Below, in pieces: positions 43,005 to 51,109 of a DNA stretch of 64,000 bases; within the stretch, counting starts at the first letter, position 1, and each line of letters opens with the position of its first letter. The notes under the pieces were generated by a model. It did no database searches. It was not told the origin of the DNA and worked only from the letters and a program-made list of their open reading frames with translations. Both the position numbers and the translations under genes were made by a program. Location: contig RYVZ01000001.1 of NCBI GenBank assembly GCA_003979345.1, positions 124,001-188,000 on the forward strand. Direction: 5' to 3'. The DNA comes from Lachnospiraceae bacterium. GTDB lineage: Bacteria; Bacillota; Clostridia; Lachnospirales; Lachnospiraceae.

Positions 43005-43814
43005 CTAGAAAAAGCTGTTATAATTCAGACCGCTCTCAAACGGATTATAAGCACCTGTCGACGTATAGGTCTTACCATAATTCAGATCGGAAGACACATT
43101 TGAACCGATTGTGGACGCATAACCGCCAACATTGCTTGCATAAGAATTGGCACCGTTAAACAGTCCCTTTACTTTCAGCATATCCGCGTTCTTGAAATCC
43201 TCCTCGTCCACGGTAAGCTTTCCATCGCTCTCAACCGTAACACCGACTTTGGCAAGCTGGTTCTTGAACACATCCGTCAGGTTCATCATGCTGTTCAATG
43301 CCCTCGCCGTGCTCTTGCCGACCGTATTGCTGCTCACGGAGTCAACCAGCGTGTTATACTCTTTCGCAAAATTCTTGACAGCGGAGTAGATCGCATTTCT
43401 GTCATAATCCTTCTTCGTCGTCTTGGTCCCGTCCTCGTTAGTCGTCGTAATATCCTTCTTGTTGAAGAGGGATTTCGAATTGGTCGCTGTCAGCTTGGAG
43501 GATGCGGAATACAGATCACTTGCATCATTCTTGATCTCGGAAAGAGCCTGCTTTTCAGTATCCTTGCGGATCTTGCTGCTGTTGGATTCCTTCTTTGTCT
43601 TATTGTCATCCGAATCGCTGCCGCTTACCTTCGCCGTGTTCTTTGCGTAGTAGGCTTTCACGGCTTTCGAATATGCGCCGCTCTTGATGGAGGCATACTC
43701 GGTCAGGTCAATTCCGAGGAAATTGCCCGATCCGCCTGTACTCTTCCCGGAAAGACCGGTAAATAAGCTTGAATAATTTGTCTTCAAATTTCTCAGGTTC
43801 ACATTATACGACAT
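43005..43814 (-). CDS. FliD-like protein (flagellar cap C-terminal region)
   Basis: The 269-residue protein begins MSYNVNLRNLKTNYSSLF and its second half resembles the FliD C-terminus: FAKEYNTLVDSVSSN, LAKVGVTVESDGKLTVDEEDF and VKGLFNG...VGGYAS. It lacks the N-terminal FliD domain, and is much shorter than FliD (about 450-700). The middle is rich in Ser, Lys and Asp. No flagellar genes are nearby. It could be a secreted filament-associated or unrelated structural protein in this group. Confidence 0.7.
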   Translation of the reverse strand: MSYNVNLRNLKTNYSSLFTGLSGKSTGGSGNFLGIDLTEYASIKSGAYSKAVKAYYAKNTAKVSGSDSDDNKTKKESNSSKIRKDTEKQALSEIKNDASDLYSASSKLTATNSKSLFNKKDITTTNEDGTKTTKKDYDRNAIYSAVKNFAKEYNTLVDSVSSNTVGKSTARALNSMMNLTDVFKNQLAKVGVTVESDGKLTVDEEDFKNADMLKVKGLFNGANSYASNVGGYASTIGSNVSSDLNYGKTYTSTGAYNPFESGLNYNSFF

Positions 43815-44011
43815 ATTCTCTCACTCCTTTGATCTCTGCGCTGCATGTTTACGCACCATTGCGGGCATCCGTGCCCTCTCATTTACTATATCGGCTCTTT
43901 TCAAACGAACCTTTATACTTGATTTTATTATAGCCGCTTTTCCTCCGCATGGCAATAGGCTGTTCATGACATTTGCTTTTGCACGCCAGTTTCCCCGGAC
44001 CGTTCCGGCGC

Positions 44012-45172
44012 TCATGCACCGTGCATCAGACTGGAGATAAAATGTTGAGCCTCTTCAAAGTCAATTTTACCGCCCCGTCCGTTTACGACCGCTTCAAGTG
44101 CTTTTCCATCATACTGTGTAACGCCGCGCGAATTTCTTCCTGCCCAATGCTTCATGACCCGCGTCCCTGATAGTAGCTGCATATCATACATAGAACAAAG
44201 GCGGGTATGAATATTCTTACATTGATCGATTGCCACAATATAAATCAGATAGACGCTCCTCTCTTTTGAAAGAAAAGAAAGCAGTTTATCTATGTTATAT
44301 CCTTTGGGATTACTGGACAAGAACAAAATCTTCGTCTTTATGTCTGTCTCCGTTAGATAATGTTCAAACTCCCTTTCATAATCGCCCAATTCATCCGCTG
44401 TATATAGCTCTGGAAGGGGTTCTTTGGCTTGCAGGCACCGTTTCAATGTCGTCTTTAGATCATTTTCTGCCGTAATCAGATATTCGATGATCCTGCCACG
44501 CAGATTTACGTTGTCAATAAACGCCGCAATCGCTATCTCCGATTCCACCGCGCGGACCCGGCTTCTTAGATCCGCGTCCAGTATACTATATTCTTCCGAT
44601 TTCATAAACAATATTGCCCTGTCTACCGATTCCATAATGCATTCCGATTGTGACGGAGACGGATCGAATCGTTTTCCTGTCGGAGCTATATGATTTGTCG
44701 CCTCTACCAGGCGTTCCAGATTTTCTTCAAATGAATAATTTTCATGGATATTAAACAATTCTTCAAATTGAGAAGGAATATTTAATATTCCTTCCAACTC
44801 CCGCATAATATCACTCCCGTTAAAACTTCCTTTAATATTATCCACTCTCAGCTCCTGAGACGAATGGCTGATCTTCCTCAACAAGGTTGTATTTGCAAGA
44901 AGCAGATAGTTCCTGACCGGTGTAACCAAACATACAATAAACGGAGTATCATCATATTTATGAAGAGCTGATAAAGACAGAACTGTATTGCTGAAATGAC
45001 AAGAGGCCGCCTTACAAAATCTGATTGCGAACCACTCTCCGTAAAACACGCTGCGATCTTTAACAAGCTGAAAAGCGTTTTGCACCTGATATGCCAAACT
45101 GCTCTTATCTCTGATTCCGTCCCTGTCTGAAATAAACTCGGACAACTGCTTTACAACATCCCTGTTATACAT
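44012..45172 (-). CDS. Probable type II restriction endonuclease
   Basis: I cannot assign a family. The 386-residue protein lies 20 bp after an adenine or cytosine methyltransferase gene on the same strand, the usual place for a restriction enzyme. A segment near residues 275-315 (TETDIKTKILFLSS, NPKGYNIDKLLSF, YLIYIVAID) has acidic and lysine residues spaced like a PD-(D/E)XK core (D-I-K-T-K). The rest is helical. No helicase or specificity domains are seen, and no controller gene. Restriction function is inferred from context. Confidence 0.65.
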   Translation of the reverse strand: MYNRDVVKQLSEFISDRDGIRDKSSLAYQVQNAFQLVKDRSVFYGEWFAIRFCKAASCHFSNTVLSLSALHKYDDTPFIVCLVTPVRNYLLLANTTLLRKISHSSQELRVDNIKGSFNGSDIMRELEGILNIPSQFEELFNIHENYSFEENLERLVEATNHIAPTGKRFDPSPSQSECIMESVDRAILFMKSEEYSILDADLRSRVRAVESEIAIAAFIDNVNLRGRIIEYLITAENDLKTTLKRCLQAKEPLPELYTADELGDYEREFEHYLTETDIKTKILFLSSNPKGYNIDKLLSFLSKERSVYLIYIVAIDQCKNIHTRLCSMYDMQLLSGTRVMKHWAGRNSRGVTQYDGKALEAVVNGRGGKIDFEEAQHFISSLMHGA

Positions 45173-45192
45173 CTGAATCCTCCCCGATTCCC

Positions 45193-46134
45193 TTACTGTG
45201 TTTTTCTATTTTGCTCAGACAAAGAATTACGCTCCCAAAATACACCGTTCACATACCCCTGAATCGTGGAATCATGCTCCGCCATTTCTAAACGTTGCTC
45301 CGTCCATACGCAGTACTGCGCCTCCTTCTCGATCCCGATATAATTCCGGCCAAGCTTTTTTGCCGTCACACTCGTTGTCCCTGAACCTAAAAAAGGATCA
45401 AGAACAATGTCTCCCTCCGATGAACTTGCTAACATAATCTTGGCAATCAGTTTCTCCGATTTCTGCGCAGGATGAGCAGTATTTTCCGGCATAGACCAAA
45501 ACGGAACAGTGATATCATCCCAAAAATTTGACGGACAAGTGTCGCGATAGTTTCCGTTTTCTGTTTCCTGCCAGTCTTTCGGCTTTCCGTCTACGCGGTA
45601 AGGCGCAATCACTTTCTTTCTAATCTTTACATTATCAAGATGAAACTTATAATCAGAGCTGTTTGTCGCGAACCAGATATCCTCCATGCTGTTTTTCCAA
45701 TTTGCGCTGGCACCGCGTCCCTTTTCCCGCTGCCATGTGATCCTGTTTCTTACTTGAAAAAATTCCTCTATCACGGTACCCACGATCAGACTTGTTTTCC
45801 AATCGCAGCAAATATAAATGGATCCGTCTTTTTTTAGCAATGGTTTTACGGCCCTCATCCACTGACGCGTATATTCCTCATATTCATCCACCGTTTTTTT
45901 ATTGAACTTAGTTTTGTCAAATGACTTGGTTAAATTATACGGTGGATCCGCAATGATCAGATCTACGCTTTCAGGCGGTAAAAGCGGGCATACGCAAAGC
46001 ATATCTCCCAAAATGGTTTTATTAATGATATCTTCCAAATCCTGCTGCTTCTGTGTAACCGTAATACAACAATCAAGATATGCTTTACCCTCGCTTAAAG
46101 GGGTATCGATGGTTTTATTTCTTCCTGCTTTCAT
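45193..46134 (-). CDS. Type II DNA methyltransferase, beta class
   Basis: The 313-residue enzyme has the catalytic motif DPPYN (about 63-67) in the N-terminal half and the SAM motif VLDPFLGSGTT in the C-terminal half, giving beta-class order. HPAQKSEKL precedes the latter. DPPY proteins methylate N6 of adenine or N4 of cytosine. With the downstream nuclease it makes a two-gene restriction-modification system. It has its own promoter within the end of the upstream gene. Confidence 0.92.
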   Translation of the reverse strand: MKAGRNKTIDTPLSEGKAYLDCCITVTQKQQDLEDIINKTILGDMLCVCPLLPPESVDLIIADPPYNLTKSFDKTKFNKKTVDEYEEYTRQWMRAVKPLLKKDGSIYICCDWKTSLIVGTVIEEFFQVRNRITWQREKGRGASANWKNSMEDIWFATNSSDYKFHLDNVKIRKKVIAPYRVDGKPKDWQETENGNYRDTCPSNFWDDITVPFWSMPENTAHPAQKSEKLIAKIMLASSSEGDIVLDPFLGSGTTSVTAKKLGRNYIGIEKEAQYCVWTEQRLEMAEHDSTIQGYVNGVFWERNSLSEQNRKTQ

Positions 46135-46194
46135 GCTGACACAGTATTCTCCTTAGCTTCTTAATCTCGTAGATGAACGGACCCTATTATTTTC

Positions 46195-46222
46195 ATTATA
46201 ACAGATATCAACGGCGTTTCAA
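46195..46222 (-). promoter_or_regulatory. Promoter of the restriction-modification genes
   Basis: TTGAAA (46217-46222) and TATAAT (46195-46200) are 16 bp apart on the minus strand, and the -10 is preceded by TGT (extended -10). The -35 overlaps the stop of the PflX-like gene. Confidence 0.75.
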
Positions 46223-47049
46223 GTCTCCTGCCCGACGCCTGTCCCGTCAAACGCAGGAATAAAACCCTCACGCGCCGAATCGCCCTCCTGAACATATCCA
46301 TTCGTGATGCCAAGTTCCATAGCATAGTTGATCACGCGTTCATATTCCCGTTTTGTCAGCCTTCTGTTCAGTTCCGGTGCATGTTCCTTTACATACGGCA
46401 GCGGCGTATACTGATTTAAGATACTGTATGCGATGCGATTGCCGTATTCTTGAAATAAATATTGAAGGACCGCTTTCGCCTCCTTCGTATGCCCCGGAAG
46501 CACCAAATGGCGCACGAGCACCCCGCTTACCATCAGTCCGTTTTCATCATACGCACATCTTCCCGCCTGCCGGACCATCTCTGATAGTGCGGCTTTCGCT
46601 TTTTCCGGATAGTCCGCCTTGCTGCTGTAACGCTGCGAAATTTCTCCGCTTATGTACTTAAAATCCGGCAGCCACACATCAATCAGCCCTTTCAGCCTGC
46701 GCAGCGCACAAACATCCTCATATCCGCCGCAGTTATAGACGACCGGAATCATGAGTCCCGCTTCTTTTGCCATGATCAGGGCACTGCGTATCCCTTCCGC
46801 AAACTGGGTAGGCGTGACCAGATCGATATTGTGTGCGCCCTCTTTCTGAAGGCGGAGCATCATTCCGGCAAGATCCCCCGGCGTGACCGTTTTTCCATAA
46901 CCTTCTGCTGAAATCTGCCTGTTTTGACAAAATACGCATCGCAGCACACAGCCCGAGAAAAAAATTGCTCCCGAGCCGCTTGTACCTGATATGCATGGCT
47001 CCTCCCATTGATGCAGCGCCGCCCGCGCAACACGAAGTATCTGCCCCAT
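46219..47049 (-). CDS. PflX-like radical SAM protein
   Basis: The 276-residue protein carries the radical SAM cluster motif CVLRCVFC (CxxxCxxC, about 34-41) after SGTSGSGAIFFSG, typical of the PflX/COG1313 relatives of pyruvate formate-lyase activase. Later segments include VVYNCGGYE and VWLPDFKY. The family has no proven substrate. It could activate a glycyl radical protein, and a GrcA-like gene exists at 22.5 kb, but linkage is speculative. Cys37 and neighbours are intact. Confidence 0.88.
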   Translation of the reverse strand: MGQILRVARAALHQWEEPCISGTSGSGAIFFSGCVLRCVFCQNRQISAEGYGKTVTPGDLAGMMLRLQKEGAHNIDLVTPTQFAEGIRSALIMAKEAGLMIPVVYNCGGYEDVCALRRLKGLIDVWLPDFKYISGEISQRYSSKADYPEKAKAALSEMVRQAGRCAYDENGLMVSGVLVRHLVLPGHTKEAKAVLQYLFQEYGNRIAYSILNQYTPLPYVKEHAPELNRRLTKREYERVINYAMELGITNGYVQEGDSAREGFIPAFDGTGVGQET

Positions 47050-47229
47050 GGTGTTCCTTTCTATGCTTTTCTGTTACGCATTAGAATGCCGTCAAATTGA
47101 CCCGGTGTGGAATCGGATCGCATCGTTCCCCTTCATAAATACATTTTGTATACTGTGTTTTATGTTATCACAGATACACGAATGTTTCTATCCGTTACTT
47201 TTGAATTTTGGGAAAGGAAACCCCTTTCA

Positions 47230-47451
47230 TTACCCAAATGTGCGCTTGATCTCGTCACGCCCGCTCCCTGTTTCCACCCAATTCTCCACATATCCGCAAT
47301 CGCAGCACACATAGCGTATAACCGGGATTTTTTTCATCAATGTAAAAGTCGAAGTATAAATATTGTTCCCGCTGGCATGACGATTTTGGTTATCGGGAAC
47401 ACGGACAATATTTTTTGAACTACATTTAGGGCAGCATTTTGTATTCTTCAT
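47230..47451 (-). CDS. Small zinc-ribbon protein
   Basis: The 73-residue protein has two Cys pairs, CCPKC near the start and CCDCG near residue 50, which should bind one zinc ion. AAGGAGG lies 10 nt before its ATG. It overlaps the end of the small membrane protein gene by 26 nt. Function is unknown; it may bind nucleic acid or partner the membrane proteins of the same operon. Confidence 0.75.
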   Translation of the reverse strand: MKNTKCCPKCSSKNIVRVPDNQNRHASGNNIYTSTFTLMKKIPVIRYVCCDCGYVENWVETGSGRDEIKRTFG

Positions 47452-47641
47452 GGCACAATATCCTCCTTGCGATCAGTGATAATCTTAAAATCTCAGCTAC
47501 GACAATACAGAGCAAAATCCACACGCTTACGGACCATATACCGATATGCCCTGCAATCAAAAACATAAGAAATATCGGCGCGAAAATTACCCCGTCTATC
47601 TTTGTCCTTTTCCTTCTTTCCAAATTGAACAAGCAGACCAT
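47426..47641 (-). CDS. Small membrane protein of the zinc-ribbon cluster
   Basis: The 71-residue frame has two membrane segments (about 18-32 and 36-54) and a basic N-terminus. It overlaps the preceding small gene by 46 nt and the zinc-ribbon gene by 26 nt. There is no ribosome site before the ATG at 47641, so the true start may be a later non-ATG codon. I do not recognise a family. Confidence 0.55.
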   Translation of the reverse strand: MVCLFNLERRKRTKIDGVIFAPIFLMFLIAGHIGIWSVSVWILLCIVVAEILRLSLIARRILCHEEYKMLP

Positions 47642-47763
47642 AGAAATACGATACCCAGCACACCATACAGGGCGGCAAATGAAATATTTGCTTTCATGAC
47701 ACTAACAGCCGCAGCAGCCAGACAGACAATACAAAAAATCAATCGAAAATAAAAATGACGCAT
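47596..47763 (-). CDS. Small two-segment membrane protein
   Basis: A 55-residue frame, MRHFYFRLIFCIVCLAAAAV onward, starts at an ATG with GGAGG 7 nt upstream. It has two hydrophobic segments (about 5-22 and 28-46) and a charged end WKEGKGQR. It heads a tight three-gene cluster with the next membrane protein and the zinc ribbon. No family is recognised. Confidence 0.65.
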   Translation of the reverse strand: MRHFYFRLIFCIVCLAAAAVSVMKANISFAALYGVLGIVFLWSACSIWKEGKGQR

Positions 47764-47871
47764 AAGATAACCTCCATTTTGTTTTGTGTGTAAATTTCTG
47801 TTACATCCATAGCATACGGCAAAAAACGTATTTCCTCCGCTTTGTCCATAATCGGCAGGTTTTTGTCCATG

Positions 47872-47899
47872 AAAAAAGTGTCCGGCTAAGCGGACACTT
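47872..47899 (-). terminator. Terminator of the AgrC/AgrA-like operon
   Basis: AAGTGTCCG and CGGACACTT pair over 9 bp and are followed by T residues on the minus strand. A second hairpin, GACCGT/ACGGTC, precedes it at about 47905-47925. It separates the kinase gene from the small-gene cluster. Confidence 0.85.
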
Positions 47900-47946
47900 C
47901 ACAGACCGTCCCAAATGTACGGTCTGCATCGTCAAAAAAATAATGA

Positions 47947-49236
47947 TCATGCTTTCACTGCTTCAAAAGATAATATAGCAACGGCACGGAATGTATGGTG
48001 ACTATAATCCGTTTCGACTGTTCCGTTGTAGCGTTCTGCAGCGGTGCGGACATTCCCCAGTCCCCAGCCGTGCAAAACTTTATCTGCTTTGGAAGTCTGT
48101 AACTTTCCGTTTGTTTCGGCAGGCGCAGCGCTGCACCCGTTTTCCACTTTGATAACCAACATGTCATTTATGCGGCGGATCGTTAAATTGACAAACCGAA
48201 ATCCATCCTCCGCATTTCTTGTTGCTTCAAGGGCATTATCCAAAAGATTACCTAAAATTACAACTAAGTCAACACTTTGTATGTTGGTGTGGCGTGGAAA
48301 TTCAATGTTTGTAGCTACTTGTATGTTTTGAGAAACAGCAAGGGCAATTTTGCTGTTGATCAGATAGTCTGCGGCTTCGTCGCCAGTCCATGCTGTCTGT
48401 ATCATTTCCTGCATTGGAGAACGCAGATTCTCAATATAATGGAGAGCTTTGGCTGTATGGTCTTTTAATAAATAGTGATGCACCACATCTATATGATTTT
48501 GGAAGTCATGGAACAATTTTGCGTTAGCGGCATAAACATTTTTAAGGTTCTGATAGTCATGCTCCAACAACGTATTTTTTTCTTTTTCAAGCAGCATAAT
48601 CTTTTTTTCCATTTCATATTGGCGGCTAAGATTGAAAAACAAGATAGCTACAAGGATTAACATAGAGAAGATCATCCAGGTTGTCAGCTGATCATCACTT
48701 ATGGGTATGGTATGCTGCCCGAACAAGAGAACTACTCCCAGCAAACCGGCTATTGCAACTCCGGCTATGATCCGTGACGACAGCTTTTCATTTCTTTTCT
48801 GTGATTTCATGGTGAGAAGGGCAATTCCCAGCATGAAAAGCCGGACGATCCAAACCGCCGCTATATATCCATTTGACCGCATATCAAGAAAACGGTCTGA
48901 TTGAAAGATAACTCCCAGCCCGGCCGATACAATAAATTCCCACAAAGCAACCGTTACTTCATAAAAGAACGTGAGAAACAGGCATATCCGCAGCTGCGCC
49001 GCATATAGATCATATACAATCAGTATAACAAAAATAATTTCTATGCCTGTCAGATATAATTGTTGAATGGGGAAGCAGGACAGCATGGTAATAAAGGCTG
49101 CTGCACACATAGATATGACGCTTGCTTTTTTCTTGTTTCCGGTTAATTGCTGCAATGTGATAACAAGATACAGCCCCAAAAATATCCGCAATCCATTTGT
49201 AAAAAAGAATGAAAGGATCTGATACCAGGACATCAT
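47947..49236 (-). CDS. AgrC-like sensor histidine kinase
   Basis: The 429-residue kinase has six or seven membrane segments (about 5-215), a coiled coil, the H-box LFHDFQNHIDVV with the phospho-accepting His, the N-box LGNLLDNALEA and the GHKL G-box GWGLGNVRTAAE. The layout is that of AgrC and BlpH-type peptide-pheromone kinases. ATG at 49236 overlaps the response-regulator stop by 4 nt. No AgrB is near, so the signal is uncertain. Confidence 0.9.
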   Translation of the reverse strand: MMSWYQILSFFFTNGLRIFLGLYLVITLQQLTGNKKKASVISMCAAAFITMLSCFPIQQLYLTGIEIIFVILIVYDLYAAQLRICLFLTFFYEVTVALWEFIVSAGLGVIFQSDRFLDMRSNGYIAAVWIVRLFMLGIALLTMKSQKRNEKLSSRIIAGVAIAGLLGVVLLFGQHTIPISDDQLTTWMIFSMLILVAILFFNLSRQYEMEKKIMLLEKEKNTLLEHDYQNLKNVYAANAKLFHDFQNHIDVVHHYLLKDHTAKALHYIENLRSPMQEMIQTAWTGDEAADYLINSKIALAVSQNIQVATNIEFPRHTNIQSVDLVVILGNLLDNALEATRNAEDGFRFVNLTIRRINDMLVIKVENGCSAAPAETNGKLQTSKADKVLHGWGLGNVRTAAERYNGTVETDYSHHTFRAVAILSFEAVKA

Positions 49237-49964
49237 ATATGTGCCCCCCAAAACCTGTTTATCTGTTTTTTTACTTCCTGTAAATGGGAACGGCTGATCG
49301 GAAGCGTTTTACCGTTTTTGAGATATGCCATGCTGTCACTGATTTTCATAATTTGTATGATATTCACGATAGTACCCCGGTCAATAAAAATAAATTCCTG
49401 TGCCTGCAGTTCATCAAAAATCTGCTGCAAACTTTTTCTGACCTTCGATATTCCCAAACGCGAACAAATCATAGAATTTTTTCCGCCGTCCCGCTGGATA
49501 TAGAAAATATCTTTGTATGGTATTTTTTCCATGCGTCCGGCAGCCTGAATGATATACTCCCTGCCTGCTTCTATCTCAATCAGTTTTGCGGCGTCTGTCA
49601 CAGCGGATGCCAAACGATCCGTCAGGTCGCTTTTGGGCACATAACGGAAAATAGAAAGCTCAAAAGCGTCAATCGCATATTCAATATGCGACGTGATAAA
49701 AATAATCTTTACATTTGGTAAATGGGGTTTGATCTTTTCAGATAATTCCATCCCCGTCATTCCTGGCATTTCTATATCAAGTAAAATCAAATCATAAAAA
49801 TAGTTATCGTCTGTAATATCAAAAAGAAGATTGCTGCTTTGTGTATAGGTCTCAATCTCATAACCTATTCCGCAAGAGTGCAGACAGTTTTTCACAATAT
49901 CCTCATGAAATTTGACAGCTTCCTTATCGTCGTCACATATTGCTATCTTTACCAATGCGTTCAC
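49233..49964 (-). CDS. LytTR response regulator (AgrA-like)
   Basis: The 243-residue protein has a receiver domain (CDDDKEA acidic pocket; phospho-accepting Asp in LILLDIEMPG) and a LytTR DNA-binding domain (about 135-235, with FIDRGTIVNIIQIMKI). A GTG at 49964 lies 6 nt after AGGA. It is the first gene of the operon with the kinase. Confidence 0.92.
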   Translation of the reverse strand: MNALVKIAICDDDKEAVKFHEDIVKNCLHSCGIGYEIETYTQSSNLLFDITDDNYFYDLILLDIEMPGMTGMELSEKIKPHLPNVKIIFITSHIEYAIDAFELSIFRYVPKSDLTDRLASAVTDAAKLIEIEAGREYIIQAAGRMEKIPYKDIFYIQRDGGKNSMICSRLGISKVRKSLQQIFDELQAQEFIFIDRGTIVNIIQIMKISDSMAYLKNGKTLPISRSHLQEVKKQINRFWGAHI

Positions 49965-50056
49965 CCCGTTTCCTGTATCTTCCGTCAGCGGGCTTTTCAG
50001 AGTCCTTACATATCAGTCACAAACGGCTGACCCTGTCCGTAAATTTAATCACAATC

Positions 50057-50085
50057 ATTATATACAGTTAGACGAAGATATGCAA
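50057..50085 (-). promoter_or_regulatory. Promoter of the AgrC/AgrA-like operon
   Basis: TTGCAT (50080-50085) and TATAAT (50057-50062) are 17 bp apart on the minus strand, about 93 bp upstream of the response-regulator start. Confidence 0.75.
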
Positions 50086-50152
50086 GAAGCCAAAAAATAA
50101 TCGGTATTTCTGCCGCGCAGCCGAAGCGACAAGGAGGATGCGGATCTTACTG

Positions 50153-50183
50153 AAGGAAGCGCTGATTGAATCAGCGCTTCCTT
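50153..50183. repeat. Long perfect inverted repeat
   Basis: AAGGAAGCGCTGATT and its complement AATCAGCGCTTCCTT flank one base, making 31 bp in total. It follows the phosphoesterase gene on the minus strand. A diverged relative with the GCTGAT...ATCGCTTCC pattern occurs at 52981-53009. It may be a terminator-like or mobile palindromic element. Confidence 0.75.
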
Positions 50184-50190
50184 AGAAATC

Positions 50191-51099
50191 TTACAACATC
50201 TGTAGTGAAAGCGGACCTGCAATGCATTCTCTTTTCACGAACAGCGTATTGTCCTTCCTGACTTCAACGCGCCATTTGATCAGTGAGATCTCACAATTCT
50301 CGATCTCCAGACAGGTAATGCTGCCCGGATGCACGCAGCTTCCGGTATTAAAATAGCGCGTTTTGGAATCGCCGAGCGCCGGACGGTGCGTATGTCCCGT
50401 GATCAGATAACACTGATTTTTGACTGCCCAGTTAGAGAGGCGTTTTTCACTTTTACTGCGGCAATGATAATTTTTTGCAGCGCTCGTCGGGTCCAAAACA
50501 CCGATCTGTTCCAATGGCTTCCACACATAACGTACAAGAAAGCGGGAGAGCTTCCATAGCGTAGAATTCAGAAAATCCGCCTGATTTCCATGCGTCACGT
50601 ATAATTCCAGACAATGCGGTCTTCCCGCGTTCTGGCTGCTTTTTCCAGAATATCCGGTGCATCTGTTTGACAATGTGCATTTCTTATATTCCCCATCCGT
50701 ACAACCGCACAACTTTAAGACCATACCTGCATAATGCGGTATCCGGCGGTTCTCCTTCATCTCATGGTCATGATTTCCGTACAGCATATATAAACGGTTC
50801 TCTTTTTCAAATAGAGAAAGTACGGAAAATACATCCTCATGAATCTCATAGATAGCGTCGAAGCTACGGTTTTCCCACAGCTCGTCGCCATCTCCAAGCT
50901 CCATGTACTGAAAGCCTCTTTCGTAATAATAGCGCAGTGCCGCCATATACAGATTTTGATTTTTCAGAAAATTGTCATTCGTATTTCCGACTCCGCGGTG
51001 GCAGTCGCTGAATAGGGCAAGCTTCGATACGGGAGATAATGCAATTACAGGTGCATTGCGGAAGCTTTTATCCAGTCTTCTCTCACATCCCGTCTTCAT
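50191..51099 (-). CDS. Metallophosphoesterase
   Basis: The 302-residue protein has all five calcineurin-like motifs: FSDCHRGVG, GDGDELWE, GNHDHE, THGNQ and GHTHRP. These bind two metal ions. Related clostridial proteins hydrolyse phosphoesters of unknown identity; UDP-diacylglucosamine hydrolases (LpxH) look similar but are not expected here. No signal peptide. It ends 10 bp before the DUF4474 gene end, on the same strand. Confidence 0.88.
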   Translation of the reverse strand: MKTGCERRLDKSFRNAPVIALSPVSKLALFSDCHRGVGNTNDNFLKNQNLYMAALRYYYERGFQYMELGDGDELWENRSFDAIYEIHEDVFSVLSLFEKENRLYMLYGNHDHEMKENRRIPHYAGMVLKLCGCTDGEYKKCTLSNRCTGYSGKSSQNAGRPHCLELYVTHGNQADFLNSTLWKLSRFLVRYVWKPLEQIGVLDPTSAAKNYHCRSKSEKRLSNWAVKNQCYLITGHTHRPALGDSKTRYFNTGSCVHPGSITCLEIENCEISLIKWRVEVRKDNTLFVKRECIAGPLSLQML

Positions 51100-51109
51100 T
51101 CTCCTCTAC

